Position numbers and translations under genes: made by a program. From assembly GCA_034359265.1 (NCBI GenBank), contig CP136891.1, forward strand, positions 86,260,001 through 86,324,000: a stretch of 64,000 nucleotides of DNA, read 5' to 3'. Shown here in pieces: positions 1 to 10,910 of the stretch (the stretch's first letter is position 1; the number at the start of each line of letters is the position of its first letter). Source of the stretch: Canna indica (Eukaryota > Streptophyta > Magnoliopsida > Zingiberales > Cannaceae). The notes below the pieces were generated by a model. It ran no database searches and was not told the DNA's origin. It saw only the letters and a program-made list of their open reading frames with translations.

Positions 1-195
1 CAGGGAAGTTCAAGAGGGGATAGTGTTTTCATTGACATTTTCAGTGCTGTAGATAGCTAAATCATATAAGTTATAAAACGGGTGAATTTGATTTTACTTT
101 ATGGTATTTGGTAAACGATTGCTATATTACTATATCTTCTAGTTGTGTTTGATCCACATGATATATTCAGCATTGTATGTATATTTCTTTTTTAG

Positions 196-2137
196 GTTGG
201 TGATTCTCATCAAAAGTTAGCAGAAGGAATAACTCTTTACTCTATTGTTTCGGATAACTATGCAAAGCCATCAATTCTCGGGCCATTGGTAAAGGTAAGT
301 TTCCAACCTAGCCATTAGGTTCCTCAAATTTGAATCAGTACTCAGCCTTATGTGTTTTGTAAAATGAATCTTGTTGATTTCCTTGCAGGAACATGCCAAA
401 GGAGGTAAATGCATCATATTCACTCAAACAAAACGTGATGCTGATAGGTTGGCTTATGCTATGGGTCGAAGCTTTGCATGTGAGGCTCTCCATGGTGACA
501 TATCACAGAGCCAAAGGGAAAGAACACTTGCGGGGTTTCGGGATGGGCGATTTAATATTTTGATAGCTACTGATGTTGCGGCTCGTGGTTTGGATATAGC
601 TAACGTTGATCTGGTTTGGATCTTTTCTTATTTAGCTTTTTCTACTTAATTGACAATTCTCACATAGATGCTGCAGTATACTGTTAGTTCTTTCTCTTCT
701 CAATGCATTATTTTACTTGTATGGTACATGACCTATTTATTTCTCTGATTATATGAATGTTCTAATAGGTATATCTGGATTATAGGTTGCAAAAGCCCTA
801 GACAGCATATACATAAATGGATAATTTCAGTTTAAGTAACTATAGCATTTGAGTTCATGGACTATTTGACCAATGTTTTTTATTCATATTTTTCACTTTG
901 TATTATTTTTCTACTATTTATAATTTTATACCATGACCAATTGGTTAGCTCTATCAATACATGCTTATTGTGATATTTCTGCTGGAAGTAGCCTGCTATG
1001 ACCTTTAGAATAGCTTTTCTTACAATTAATTGATATCATATCATAATTTAGTACTTAAATTTTAACCTTCTATGTATAGGTGGTGCATTTTGAAATGCCC
1101 AGCACATCTGAGATATTTGTTCATAGATCTGGTCGAACTGGGCGGGCTGGCAAAAAAGGAAATGTAATTCTTATACACTCATATGAGCAAAATCGGATTG
1201 TTAGGGGCATTGAACAAGATATTGGGTGCAGGTTTACTGAGGTAAGTCAATCCTTTTTAAAATCTTAACTATTATGTGATGATTTTCATTTAAATGTTCT
1301 GTAGTAACCTTTGTTTAGGTCTGATAAATGTTATGAATTTTAAACAGTGCAAAATTTCCAAGCACATGGATGCCTTTAGGCTACCTTAAGATTATTGTTT
1401 GCCTTCATGAAATTCTTTTTTGAACGGGACACATGCATTCCTCAAGTAAATGTGATAATTAGAATCACCTGTTGAAGTTGGATTTGTAGTTTATATGAAC
1501 TGTACAAGACGAATAAACATTTCATGTAGAGGATTCTAGGTTCCAGATGTGATTTACTGCACTTTTTCTCTCTTTGGGGAATTTGCCTTGTCGAGTTCTG
1601 CATGACTTTTGACTCCCGTATGGTCTGCATATTATTTTTCAGCTTCCAAAGATTAATGTAGAGGGTGGAGGAGACGACATGTTTAGTGGCATGGGTGGTG
1701 GCCGTTCTGATTCATTTGGAGGTGGTAGGATGGGGGGCTCAGGTTTTGGCCGTGGTGGAAGTTCTGGTGGCTCTGGTTATGGCCGTTCTCGTGATTCTGG
1801 TGGCTTTGGTGGCCCTTCTAGTCGTGGAGGTGGTTTTGGAGATTCTAAATCAGGTCGTTTTGGTTCCTATGGTGGTTCATCTTCAGGTTCATCAAGTGGC
1901 TTTGGTGGTTCCAGTTTCGGCCGTTCTGGAAGTTTCGATGACTATGGTTCAGGACGCTCTAGCGGTGGCTCCAGTTTTGGTCGTTCTGGTGGTTTTGGAG
2001 ACTCTGGTTCAGGACGCTCCAGTGGTGGTTCTAGTTTTGGTCGAACTGGTCGTACTAATAGTTCAAGTGAAACTGGTTTTGGCAGCTTTGACAGTCGCTC
2101 TAGAAAGAGTGATGGTAATGATGATTGGCTTGTATGA
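196..2137 (+). CDS. DEAD-box ATP-dependent RNA helicase, mitochondrial RH53/RH9 (PMH) type, 3' part
   Basis: The 5' end of the gene lies outside the window. Coding exons are 196-294, 389-613, 1080-1241 and 1643-2137; all junctions are GT-AG, all are phase 0, and together they give 326 residues. Seen: helicase C-terminal motifs KCIIFTQTK (IV), TDVAARGLD (V) and [10 protein letters not shown] (VI), then a glycine/serine/arginine tail of about 150 residues with repeated GGSSFGRSG units. The spacing and the tail match plant RH9/RH53 (PMH1/PMH2), known to help group II intron splicing in mitochondria. The ATPase motifs (Walker A, DEAD) and any targeting peptide are upstream of the window. The large Gly-rich exon is also open in another frame (Val-rich product), which is a composition artefact. 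The chloroplast RH3 group is less likely given the tail. Confidence 0.92.
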
Positions 2138-3732
2138 GGCTCTCATAGGTTAGTAATCTACCTTTGGTCCTTTACATGTCGTAGGCAGGTTTTCATCTTG
2201 TGCTAGATGCATTCACCAAGCAAATGGAAAGTTATTGCTAAATACTATTTTGACGTGCAGGCATTCATAATCTTCCATTTCTCAAGGCCCTGTCTAAAGA
2301 CTTGATAAATATAAATTCAAGTTTTGAGAACTTTCCAATCCGCCTTATCCTACACAATAGGTGGTGGTCTCAGATATTGTATCAGCTGGTATTTTTGGAG
2401 CTAATGGAATCTGAATATCGCTGAGGCATTTTGCAAGTCAATTTGCGGGGAGATATATCAACTTTAATTTATTTGAATAGTGAGGACAAATAATGTTTTC
2501 TTTCAATAACAGTACGTATAAGATATATTGCAGTGACGCTTTATATTCTTCTTACAAACAATATTGTATTTTTCATGCATCTTTCATATGAAACAGCGAC
2601 AGTGACGCATTAGGTAATCACTAGCTTATTACCTAATAATTTTTTGCTGTGTTGATTGATCTACCTTCGGTTGTGAAGGTCATAGAAGATGAATTATCAG
2701 TGCTTTCAACCAGTACCTGGTGGTCATACAGATGTGAGCAAAAAAAATTCTTCAAAATTTAGTGAAAAATGTCATTCTGAAAAAATGTTGGAAGATTATA
2801 GTATCATTTTTCTTCCAACTCACAGGAAGCTGCTCTCAAGATTCTTGTAGAATGGCTTGGGTCTGTAATCTTCCAACAAAAAGGGTTGAATGATTTCACA
2901 ATAAATGGATTAAACTCCACTTCAAGCATTCATTTTTGGATCATATATATTTTCTTCTAGTATTGTAGCCTAAAAATCACGTACAGTGCCTTAAAAGAAT
3001 AGTCTTTACAGAAACTTCGCTCGCTGCCACCTTCCATAACATATTCTTTCTCCAATACTGGCTTGAGAAATGGGGATATCTTTTAAGGTTCCATGGGCCA
3101 CTTAGTCTGAGTGCTGAAAGCTACAGCTTTAGGTAAGTTGAGAGAGAGCATAACCTCTAAAGCTGCAGCAAGTAAATATAATCAAGGTTATAGGGAAACC
3201 AAATCAATCGCGCCTAACATTATGCCAAAAGTGACGATCAATTAATTTCACGAAAAGATAATCTCAGCATCAATATTGAAAACTCGTCCAAGAAAAGGGA
3301 TGAGAAGCATATAAGAAGATGCTTGATTGATTCGAGGCACCAAAGAGAACATGTCTTACCACTTTCCCCTGACAGATTTATGTATCCGGTCTTGAGACTG
3401 ATTGATTACAATAAGGTTCAGCATATATGAATATTGAACATATTTATGTTAAATGCCCAAAGGAATAGCGATTTGGGGCATAGCTTCTAAATTATAACCT
3501 AGTCTGATAATTAACACACAAACATAATGATGAGGTTACGTCATTGATGAAATATAGGCGACAATTATATTATTATTTATAGTATTAGAACTCAAAAGCG
3601 AGGTATCATGCTGCTTAGAAACATTTGATATGGCTATTTGCAAGTAAAATAGTCTGCCCTTCTTTTCAACCTCACACAATACAAGGTCCCTGCAGTCTCT
3701 TGTGAAGTTGAAGTGCATCAGCCACCACCTCC
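2138..3732. other. 3' UTR of the helicase and intergenic DNA
   Basis: The helicase transcript probably ends within the first few hundred bases after the stop. The rest is AT-rich with no ORF that looks coding and no repeat that I could delimit. The next gene-like exon is on the opposite strand and ends at 3733, so the two units converge. Confidence 0.5.
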
Positions 3733-5029
3733 TTAATCACCAATGACCAAACGGTGGCCTCCTCTCGATCCTGCACCATTTGCATCATCTAAGTCAGAAT
3801 TAGTTATTTAATGCAAATAAATAAATAAACACGAATAGCTGACGTGCAATAGCTTTGAAGGCAAGAAAACAGAGGGTTTGTTCCTACAAAGCCCACTTTC
3901 AGCACAAATGTTCTGTAACATCAAAACAAGTAAACTACTAAAGATGCAAAAGATTGAATGGATAAAATATGCTTCAAAGAATCATATGGCTTGCGTTAGT
4001 TGTCTCCTATAAGATAGCTAGTTGTGGGGCTTATCACTCATGACTCATATTGCAGTTGGCATTGTCTTTATAATGCAGAGGCCTTCGTCCTTCACAATTA
4101 CCAAGGGGAACCCATCCTCCATCTATAGAACACTCAACAATTAAAAAAACTGCTATTTACCAAGCCACGCCATGCTAACATGATTAAACTCTTGCATGAT
4201 GCTTCTAGTCTCATTTACTAGATATCAGATTCAACTTTACATGTGCTAAATCAGAATAGAAAATAGAGTGACCCTCTAACTGATATAGAAGCTCCCATGT
4301 TGCTGATATTCCTCAATTTTATCAGAGCTAACAGGAATCGATATATAGTGCCATTTACAAATTAGCTGGAATTTTAGCCGAGGTTTTGTTGGGCCACTGG
4401 TTGTGATACTGATAAAATAAATTGAACCAAGGATAAGAAAGAATAACAACATAATGCAAAAACTAAAGAACTAATCCAATTCCAGAAGTCAATATAACAG
4501 TATATAACAGCAATCTGCGTGACAGTCAATTAGCAAAGTTAGCATCGGTGCCACTACAGATATATGCAATGCAAAAGTACCAAGAATGAAATTTGATGAG
4601 GACGGTGACAGTGTACCCCTATATTGATTAAATTGGTAAATAAGATCCAGAATGTATTTGTCCATCCAACAGCTAATGCCAACCACATAACTGGGTAATG
4701 GAGGGAATTCTTTTTATGCATTTTTATTTTTCATTACATTGAGTGGAGTATGACATACCACCTGTAAAGCCATAACACTCTGACAACAAGTTGTCAAAAC
4801 TCGTACTTAAAACCTTGGGATATACCACAGTTGGGGCACAAGACTACTAGAATAGATAAGATCTAAAGAACAAATGATTATAAGACAAACATTCTAATGC
4901 TCATCATATTGAGAATTAACTGAGCTACATCAACCATAAGTCGCCAAAGCAATGCTGTGAAAGTAAACATCCCAAAGAGTACAAGCATCTTATTTGAAGC
5001 AAGCTGAATCAAGAATGCACCTCCATACA
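3733..5029 (-). CDS. unrecognised multi-exon gene, 3' exons only, possible membrane protein
   Basis: Four minus-strand exons too short to appear as long ORFs. Exon a, 5029-4929, has an acceptor ACAG and encodes a hydrophobic stretch beginning YGGAFLIQLASNKMLVLFGM, which reads like a membrane segment. Exon b, 4408-4281, encodes a part containing PRLKFQLICKWHYISIPVSS. Exon c, 4122-4102, is a 21-base microexon (GGWVPL). Exon d, 3788-3733, ends ...GSRGGHRLVIGD then a stop. Exons b, c and d join in frame with GT-AG borders (phases 1 and 1); the a-to-b junction needs another small exon or a border I did not find. No family is recognised. The 5' exons must lie beyond 5040, so the Harbinger element at 5104 would sit in an intron. 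An open stretch near 6180-6250 on the same strand may be another exon. Confidence 0.5.
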
Positions 5030-5100
5030 CTGTACTAAATTAAGGTGGCCAAAACAAGCTAGAAACAAGTTGCACTTGGCACCTAAAATCGAAACAAGAC

Positions 5101-6008
5101 TAAGGTCTGTTTGGTTAGGAGGGATGTGCAGAGAAAAGGAGAAAGAAACTTCATATTTCCCTCATTTGGATAGGAATAAGAGTGAAGGAAATGAGACTCT
5201 CTTGTTTGGAAAGAAAATGATAACTGGAGAGAAGAGAAAAGAACTCATTCTCTCCATCTCAGCAAATTTTTTCTTCTTGATTTCGAGAGGAAGTGGAGAG
5301 AGAGAGAAGAGAAGTATATTTTTATTCCAATTTTGCTCATAATTGATTCGCGCACAAAATTGAAAAGATTGAAAAAAATCTACCCTAGTTTGTGCGCAAG
5401 GAAAAAAATATAGCACCAAAATAATTACAATACTTTTATAGACCTTGGCAGCCCATATAAATTGTTTAACAAATTTTTAACTGTTGTTGGACGCTAAAAA
5501 CAAAATGGATTGAATTCCACTACTCTTTTTGAAAGAAATAAGACATGGCAATTTCTTCATGTCTGATTTGTTCTCATTTACTTTCTAGTGACTACTCACA
5601 GATGAATTTCTATTATTACTTTGATATTTTCAAAATGATGATTTATTTAGTTGCCAATGATACTTTTGTCCTACTTTTGCAAGATGATAACTGTTTTAGT
5701 AGATTTATAGTATGTACTATCTTTAACAATGTTTTCCATTGTTCATCTATTCATCACTCTATTGTATTCTAAGATATATAATTAATAAGTCTAAGTGTAT
5801 TGTAAGAATAAAGGATATCCTCTTCTCTTTTCTTATCTCCTTTCTATTTGTTGTAATCAAGAGAAGACTTTCTTCATTTTCTTCTCTTCCTTTTTCTCCT
5901 ATCCAAATAAAGGAAGAGAACCTATCTCTTCTCTTCTCTCCCCTCTTCTTCTCGTCTATTCTCTTTTCTTCTCATTCCTCCTTTATTTTCTATCCAAATG
6001 GAGCCTAA
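5101..6008. mobile_element. PIF/Harbinger (Tourist-like) non-autonomous element
   Basis: Element 5104-6005 (902 bp) is flanked by TAA on both sides (5101-5103 and 6006-6008), the target duplication of this superfamily. The left end reads GGTCTGTTTGGTTAGGAGG and the right end, reverse-complemented, reads GGCTCCATTTGGATAG, imperfect inverted repeats of the usual Tourist kind. Subterminal segments rich in GAGAAGAG/CTCTTCTC are inverted relative to each other. The interior has no credible transposase. Its length is large for a MITE, so it may be a deletion derivative of an autonomous element. Confidence 0.8.
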
Positions 6009-6966
6009 CATTGATGGTACAACAAAGAATTTAATATTTTACTCTAGTTGAGTGCCTTATCCACCCAGCAACTATCCACACTCCTGTTTCTGTGAAGCTA
6101 TGTGAAATGGTATGTCACTGAATTTAATTCTACTCGGGATACTATTAAATATACATGTCACATAATCAATCAAGCCATGTGAATCGTAAACCTGAACTTT
6201 AATAATCCCCAGCCTAGAACCAGAATCCACCAAACCATGCCAGAAAACAATGCCCTTCACTTTTACTAAGTACTAACCATGATTACCAAAATAAAAGGAT
6301 TAATTTAAGCATAGTACAATTGTGATTGTTAATTTCAGGAGTTTCGCTCATGTCATTCTTCTAGCAACTTCAAATTCAAAAGGCATGAAAAAGTGAGTAA
6401 ATAGAGCTAGCAATTGGCACACTACCTGTCTGCCTGCAGTATATTCATGTAAGAAAATTATAAAATCACTTCCTTCAAACTATCTCCAATACATATCCAT
6501 ATAGGAAAATTCTAAAACTGATTTCCCTCAAACTATCTCCGCAACAAGCATAAAGAGAAATATAGTTAGGCAATCATCATAAACTCCAACATCATATACA
6601 ATTCACTTGCTTAAAAACGAAATTTCAATTTTCTGATTTACTCAGATACAATAAACAGTGGCAGAAAGAATAGAATAAATCAACTATAATTTAAGAATTC
6701 CCCAAAATATTATGCTAGAGAACCTAGTGACTAAAATATAAGAGCAAATAACCAGCAACTATAGCTTTTTAAACAGTTAAGCAACAAACCAACTTTCATT
6801 TGAATTTATTTAGCTTAATATTCAAGGTAACATAAAAATGACAGTCAGACAAATTAGGCAGACAAGAATCCAAGAAGAAGGAATTAAAAGTAATTGCCAT
6901 CACCTTCATCAATTATCTGCGACATCGTATCATCAGAAGACATTGAATTAGGTTGTAAGAGTATAT
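6009..6966. other. intergenic or 3' UTR of the STIPL1-like gene
   Basis: AT-rich sequence. The 3' UTR of the minus-strand spliceosome gene must begin at 6966 and run leftward. A minus-strand open stretch near 6250-6180 has a possible acceptor and donor, but I cannot assign it to a gene. Nothing else is supported. Confidence 0.4.
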
Positions 6967-9525
6967 TCAACGATGTGTGGCAGTGCGATGCATGTCCAGT
7001 AACTGTGTGAGTGATACAGCACTCCATCTCTCAGTTCCCTCCTGGACTTGAGCATAAAGCAGTCGCTTCACGGAGTCTATGCAAATGCTTACATTGCCAA
7101 AGCCATAAACCGGGAGACCATTGTAAGATCTACCAACTTTAGGTATGAATAGCAAGCCTTGCTCCATTGCATAAGCTTCAATAGATTCCTTAAAGCTCAT
7201 TTCATGCACATTGGCCATACCATTCACATGGACTGAGGAATAAGCTGCTGGCTGCTGCTGCGACTCAAACTGCCTCTTTTCTGTTACTCTAAGATAGCTG
7301 ACATTCTCTCTAGCTCCAGGTTGCACCACTTCCATGCCTTCTACAGCCTGGTTCATCATATCTAACCCTGCACTTAGAAGCATTCGAATCCGCTCATTGG
7401 CCAGTAACTCTGCTGGGAAGAGACCCTTCCAGCCCATATACCACTGCATAACCTCATTGAAGTTAGGATTTGAGCACAGCCAATGGTACAACACTTGCTG
7501 CCACTTACTGAAGAAATCAACCTCCAACATGTGTACCATATGGTGAATTGGGATAGCGGATGCCCACATCATGACCCAATTAAATTGATCTAAATTTTGA
7601 TTGGCTGGGTTCACTTGGAACTCCTGCAAAGCAATCCTTAATTTTGGGATAATGTGACGCACCATCAAATCCTCCCAACTAGCTGCATCAAAAACATCCT
7701 TCCATGGAGAAAGTATAGCATAAGCTGATGCATCACTTGCATGCCAAGCATGAAGAACGCTTCCTAGCTTGTAGCGAATTGTATGGTATAAGGCATCCAA
7801 TCTTTGTCCCAGCAAAGGAAGCCATGGGTGAACCCAGACATGAATAGGAACTGTCTCTCGGCGTGGATCCCACGAATCAACAGCAGCTGTTAGCTTTGGC
7901 ATAACCACATTCTCCAAAATTGATTGCAGAACAATAGGAGGCAGCAACCGTTCCCATGTTTCCAAAAACCGAAGCATTGGTTCCGGGTCCCTAGCCTGCC
8001 AAGTATTAGTCCCTGATATTCTCACTGCGGGAAGAACAACCTCGCTGATCAGCTGAGCATAGGGAGAAGCAGCCAAAGGACCTTCTGAGAAATCATAAGG
8101 TTGTTCCTCTTGCAACAAATCTCTCCAAGAAGACATAAGACTCATGCCATGCAAGGGATTCTGCAACGGCTCCCATCCTTGAAATACCCGGAGCAGTAAG
8201 GGGTATGCAAATGCACAAGCAATGCTAGAAATATTGCAGAGTTTGTAGTCCTCCCTAAACCTCTCTTTAAGGTCTCTGAATGTGACCAGCAGTGTATCAA
8301 GTGCTAACGCCCCTGATAAGTTATCCTCTTTTACTCTTTCTAGTACTCCAGCAATTATCTCCATCACTCGTAGCTGCTGCATCTGTCTTGCTTCTTCCTT
8401 CAAAATCTTCTCTTTCTCCATCTGCAAGCTCACCACCTTCTCTCTCTCCCTCCTCAACTCCCGGTCCAGCTTTTGTATGTCAATCTCAGTAGAGTCTACA
8501 ATTAGCCTCACATTGTACTGGAGCTCCGGCATGGGAATATCATTCTCTTTCATCTCATCCTCCATATTTAAATTTTCCAGGCTTGTCAGAACCTTCACTT
8601 GTGGTCCCCTCATATCAAGAACCTTCTGGACAACCTCAATGCCCTGTTCCTGCTTCTTGGCCAGAAGTTCATCTGCTGTCATAACTTCAACTTTCTTTTT
8701 TCCTTGCTTCTGTTTCAACCATCTCTTCTCCTTTGAACGTGTTGGAACCATGGAAGAGGCTGCCTTCTCCTGCCCTGCCTTCTCCTGTGCTGCCTCATTC
8801 AAAGCTGGCAATTTAGCCTCTTTGTAGTCATTGAAGCCCATGCCCATGTTTTTTGGACGTAGCTTTGCTTCAACTGGAGCAACAATTCCTTGCGCATTCT
8901 TACCCAACCCAGATCCTTCCTTGTAACCCATCATCTTCATAAGCTTCAACCCTATGCCCTTAGTGTGGGACTCAAACCTCCCGACGTCGTCACCACCTGA
9001 GACGTCCCTTCTCCCGAGGGGTTTCTTAGTCGACTTTGATTTCTCCTTCTCCCACTCCTTTTCCTTCTCCCGGCGTTGTGCTCCTTCCTTAATCTTCCTT
9101 CCAAAGGCGGTTGGTAGAAAGTAATCCTCGTCCTCATCTTCGGGCTCTTTCTTGTCAGCATGAAAACCTAGGCCGTGACCCAGCCCCTTGTTAGGTTCAG
9201 GGGCTTCGGTGGAGCGGTCGCCTTCCTCCTTGAGATTCCGTTCAACCTCCTGGCTGGGCATCACGGTGCCGGTGGAGACGAATTGGACGGGTTTGGAGAG
9301 GTCGGGCTTCGAGATGAGATCGCCCTTGCGGCGCTTTCGGGAGCGTCTGCCATCGGAGTCGGAGTCGCTGGAGCCAGCGGCAAAGCTGCCGTAGATGGCG
9401 TCATCTCGGGTCTGGACGGGGCGCTCCTTCTTGCGGCGATAGTAGAACTCGCCGCCGATCCACTCGCCGCCCTCGTAGTCGTTTTCCATTCCGAACCGCT
9501 CCAATCCCTCGTAGTCATCTCCCAT
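6967..9525 (-). CDS. STIPL1: septin and tuftelin-interacting protein 1 homolog (TFIP11/NTR1 family), spliceosome disassembly factor
   Basis: Intronless ORF of 852 residues, a normal length for the plant family. Seen: an acidic N-terminal TIP_N region (residues 1-110) with MGDDYEGLERFGM, a basic cluster RRSRKRRK near 61-68, and an acidic/charged linker. A G-patch follows at about 188-233 (KGIGLKLMKMMGYKEGSGLG). A long GCFC-type helical region from about 390 contains conserved motifs such as VWVHPWLPLLGQRLD, with FSKWQQVLYHWL and EVMQWYMGWK further on. Known: the G-patch of this family activates the DEAH helicase Prp43 to release intron lariats; in Arabidopsis STIPL1 affects circadian period. 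Start codon 9525-9523 sits after a GC-rich leader and is the first in-frame Met before the conserved N-terminus. No frame lesions seen. Confidence 0.95.
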   Translation of the reverse strand: MGDDYEGLERFGMENDYEGGEWIGGEFYYRRKKERPVQTRDDAIYGSFAAGSSDSDSDGRRSRKRRKGDLISKPDLSKPVQFVSTGTVMPSQEVERNLKEEGDRSTEAPEPNKGLGHGLGFHADKKEPEDEDEDYFLPTAFGRKIKEGAQRREKEKEWEKEKSKSTKKPLGRRDVSGGDDVGRFESHTKGIGLKLMKMMGYKEGSGLGKNAQGIVAPVEAKLRPKNMGMGFNDYKEAKLPALNEAAQEKAGQEKAASSMVPTRSKEKRWLKQKQGKKKVEVMTADELLAKKQEQGIEVVQKVLDMRGPQVKVLTSLENLNMEDEMKENDIPMPELQYNVRLIVDSTEIDIQKLDRELRREREKVVSLQMEKEKILKEEARQMQQLRVMEIIAGVLERVKEDNLSGALALDTLLVTFRDLKERFREDYKLCNISSIACAFAYPLLLRVFQGWEPLQNPLHGMSLMSSWRDLLQEEQPYDFSEGPLAASPYAQLISEVVLPAVRISGTNTWQARDPEPMLRFLETWERLLPPIVLQSILENVVMPKLTAAVDSWDPRRETVPIHVWVHPWLPLLGQRLDALYHTIRYKLGSVLHAWHASDASAYAILSPWKDVFDAASWEDLMVRHIIPKLRIALQEFQVNPANQNLDQFNWVMMWASAIPIHHMVHMLEVDFFSKWQQVLYHWLCSNPNFNEVMQWYMGWKGLFPAELLANERIRMLLSAGLDMMNQAVEGMEVVQPGARENVSYLRVTEKRQFESQQQPAAYSSVHVNGMANVHEMSFKESIEAYAMEQGLLFIPKVGRSYNGLPVYGFGNVSICIDSVKRLLYAQVQEGTERWSAVSLTQLLDMHRTATHR

Positions 9526-9722
9526 GGCGCGAGGACTCCTCTGAGGGCCTGAGGCCGCGTTCTTGAGTGCGGGATCCTGAGAGAAAACCCTAACCTTTCA
9601 ATCCAAAGGGGGAAAAAAAACGAATGCGGAGTAACGAGTTTGGGGAATTGAAGGGTGACGATGCGGGGAGTGCTTGTTGCGAATTTGCGATCCGAGTCGA
9701 TCATGTGAATTTATTTATGGGC
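9526..9722 (-). promoter_or_regulatory. 5' leader and possible TATA box of the STIPL1-like gene
   Basis: On the minus strand an AT-rich CATAAATAAAT lies at 9719-9710, about 190 bases upstream of the ATG, followed by a GC-rich leader. Spacing suits a core promoter with transcription starting near 9680, but this is inferred from position alone. Confidence 0.35.
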
Positions 9723-10805
9723 TCGATGTACTCATTTATGTGGGCCCCTAGTCTTCTATGACGTGTATCCTATGAGATGTCAACGGATCAAGCCCGGTCC
9801 AGCCTAATGTGGTCCGGAACTGTTCGGAAACTTGAAGGGCGGCCCAACACAACTCGTGATCCGTCCTTTTGAACTCGGCCTGATTTAATTATTTTAATAG
9901 TATTATTTTAAAAATTAAAATAAGAAATAATAATTTGATATAATAAAATAGAAAATATTAACCTGCACTAAACCAAGCTTTAACGAGGGTGAATATGCAA
10001 ATCCATATTTCCAAAGGATGCATATATTATTTGGGTATTCTTTTTCGATTTTCTTTCCTTCTAAATAAAAGGGATACAATAATTCCGCACTTCGCTTTCA
10101 TTTGCTCGAGGACTTCAACCTTCGATTGTTCAAGAAAGAGCAGGGAAGCAAGCAAGAAGAGGATCGCCATTTAGTCGCCGCCCCACTGTGTCTGCCCTGC
10201 GGAATCTTGAAGCCCCGACGCCACTATTATTTATTACTGCAAGCTCCCGACTCCAAAGGCGGATCTTTTTCTTTTGGTTTCTTAGGTGGAACATTGGCGA
10301 TTTCAACTTCCTCGATTCCTTGGAGGTGAGTCGCTCTTGTCGGAATCCATGGGTGTTTTTATTGGAGGAAAAATGTGTAATCTTTTGCGACTCCAGATGA
10401 TGCTCGCTCTTTGGAGAAGTTTAATTTAACCGGACTTCATTGTTAAGCTTTCTTACTTTAGTTCTGAAAAAAATGGATTATTCCATTTCGCGGTAGCAGC
10501 CGGGGACAGTTGTATTCAGGTTTATTGTGTTTCTATACTCTTTGAATATTCTAGGTTTTGTTATCAAGATGTCCTATTTCTACATTTACCGCATCTGATT
10601 GGTGTTTCCCTGGGCTGCACATCAATGTAGTTTTACTGACTTCCAAGAAACTATCACTTGTTTTCAGCTGAAAAATAGGTCCTTTCTGTAAAGAATCTTT
10701 TTGGTGTCTTGTTCTTCTCTGTGTAGTAAAAAATGAGAGAAAGCTTTGGATATCTAGATTACTCTGAGTACCAGCTGACGCAGACGATTGTTTATCTTTA
10801 TGCAG

Positions 10806-10910
10806 AGTCAACTAGTTTGCAATGGATGTAGAGCACTCTTCTTTATCCCATGGGAGTCAGTAATGTATGATGTGCAATATGCAGAACTGTAAATGCTGGT
10901 ACCACTCTCA
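10806..10910 (+). pseudogene. degenerate LSD1/LOL-type zinc finger exon
   Basis: After an acceptor ATGCAG (10800-10805) the reading SQLVCNGCRAL matches the start of an LSD1-type zinc finger, whose consensus is CxxCRxLLxYPxGxxxxxCxxC. Shifting frame by one base near 10842 restores YPMGVSNV, then a TGA (10868-10870) stands where the first Cys of the second pair is expected, then CAICRTVNAG. So one base is missing and one Cys codon is a stop. A GC-rich stretch at about 10090-10325 ending in a good donor (GGAG/GTGAG at 10325/10326) looks like a noncoding leader exon of the same former gene. No second or third finger was found downstream. LSD1 proteins regulate plant cell death; this copy should not encode one. 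Confidence 0.65.

Noticed and set aside
1665..2153. 162-residue Val/Leu-rich plus-strand ORF
   Set aside because: It is an alternative frame of the Gly/Ser-rich tail exon of the helicase; low-complexity codons keep it open.
6904..6943. ATG-started minus-strand stretch just after the STIPL1-like stop (MSSDDTMSQIIDE) with a possible donor
   Set aside because: Only 24 bases after the stop of the gene on the same strand; more likely 3' UTR than a new first exon.
8282..8827. 181-residue plus-strand ORF opposite the STIPL1-like gene
   Set aside because: Antisense shadow of an intact conserved gene.
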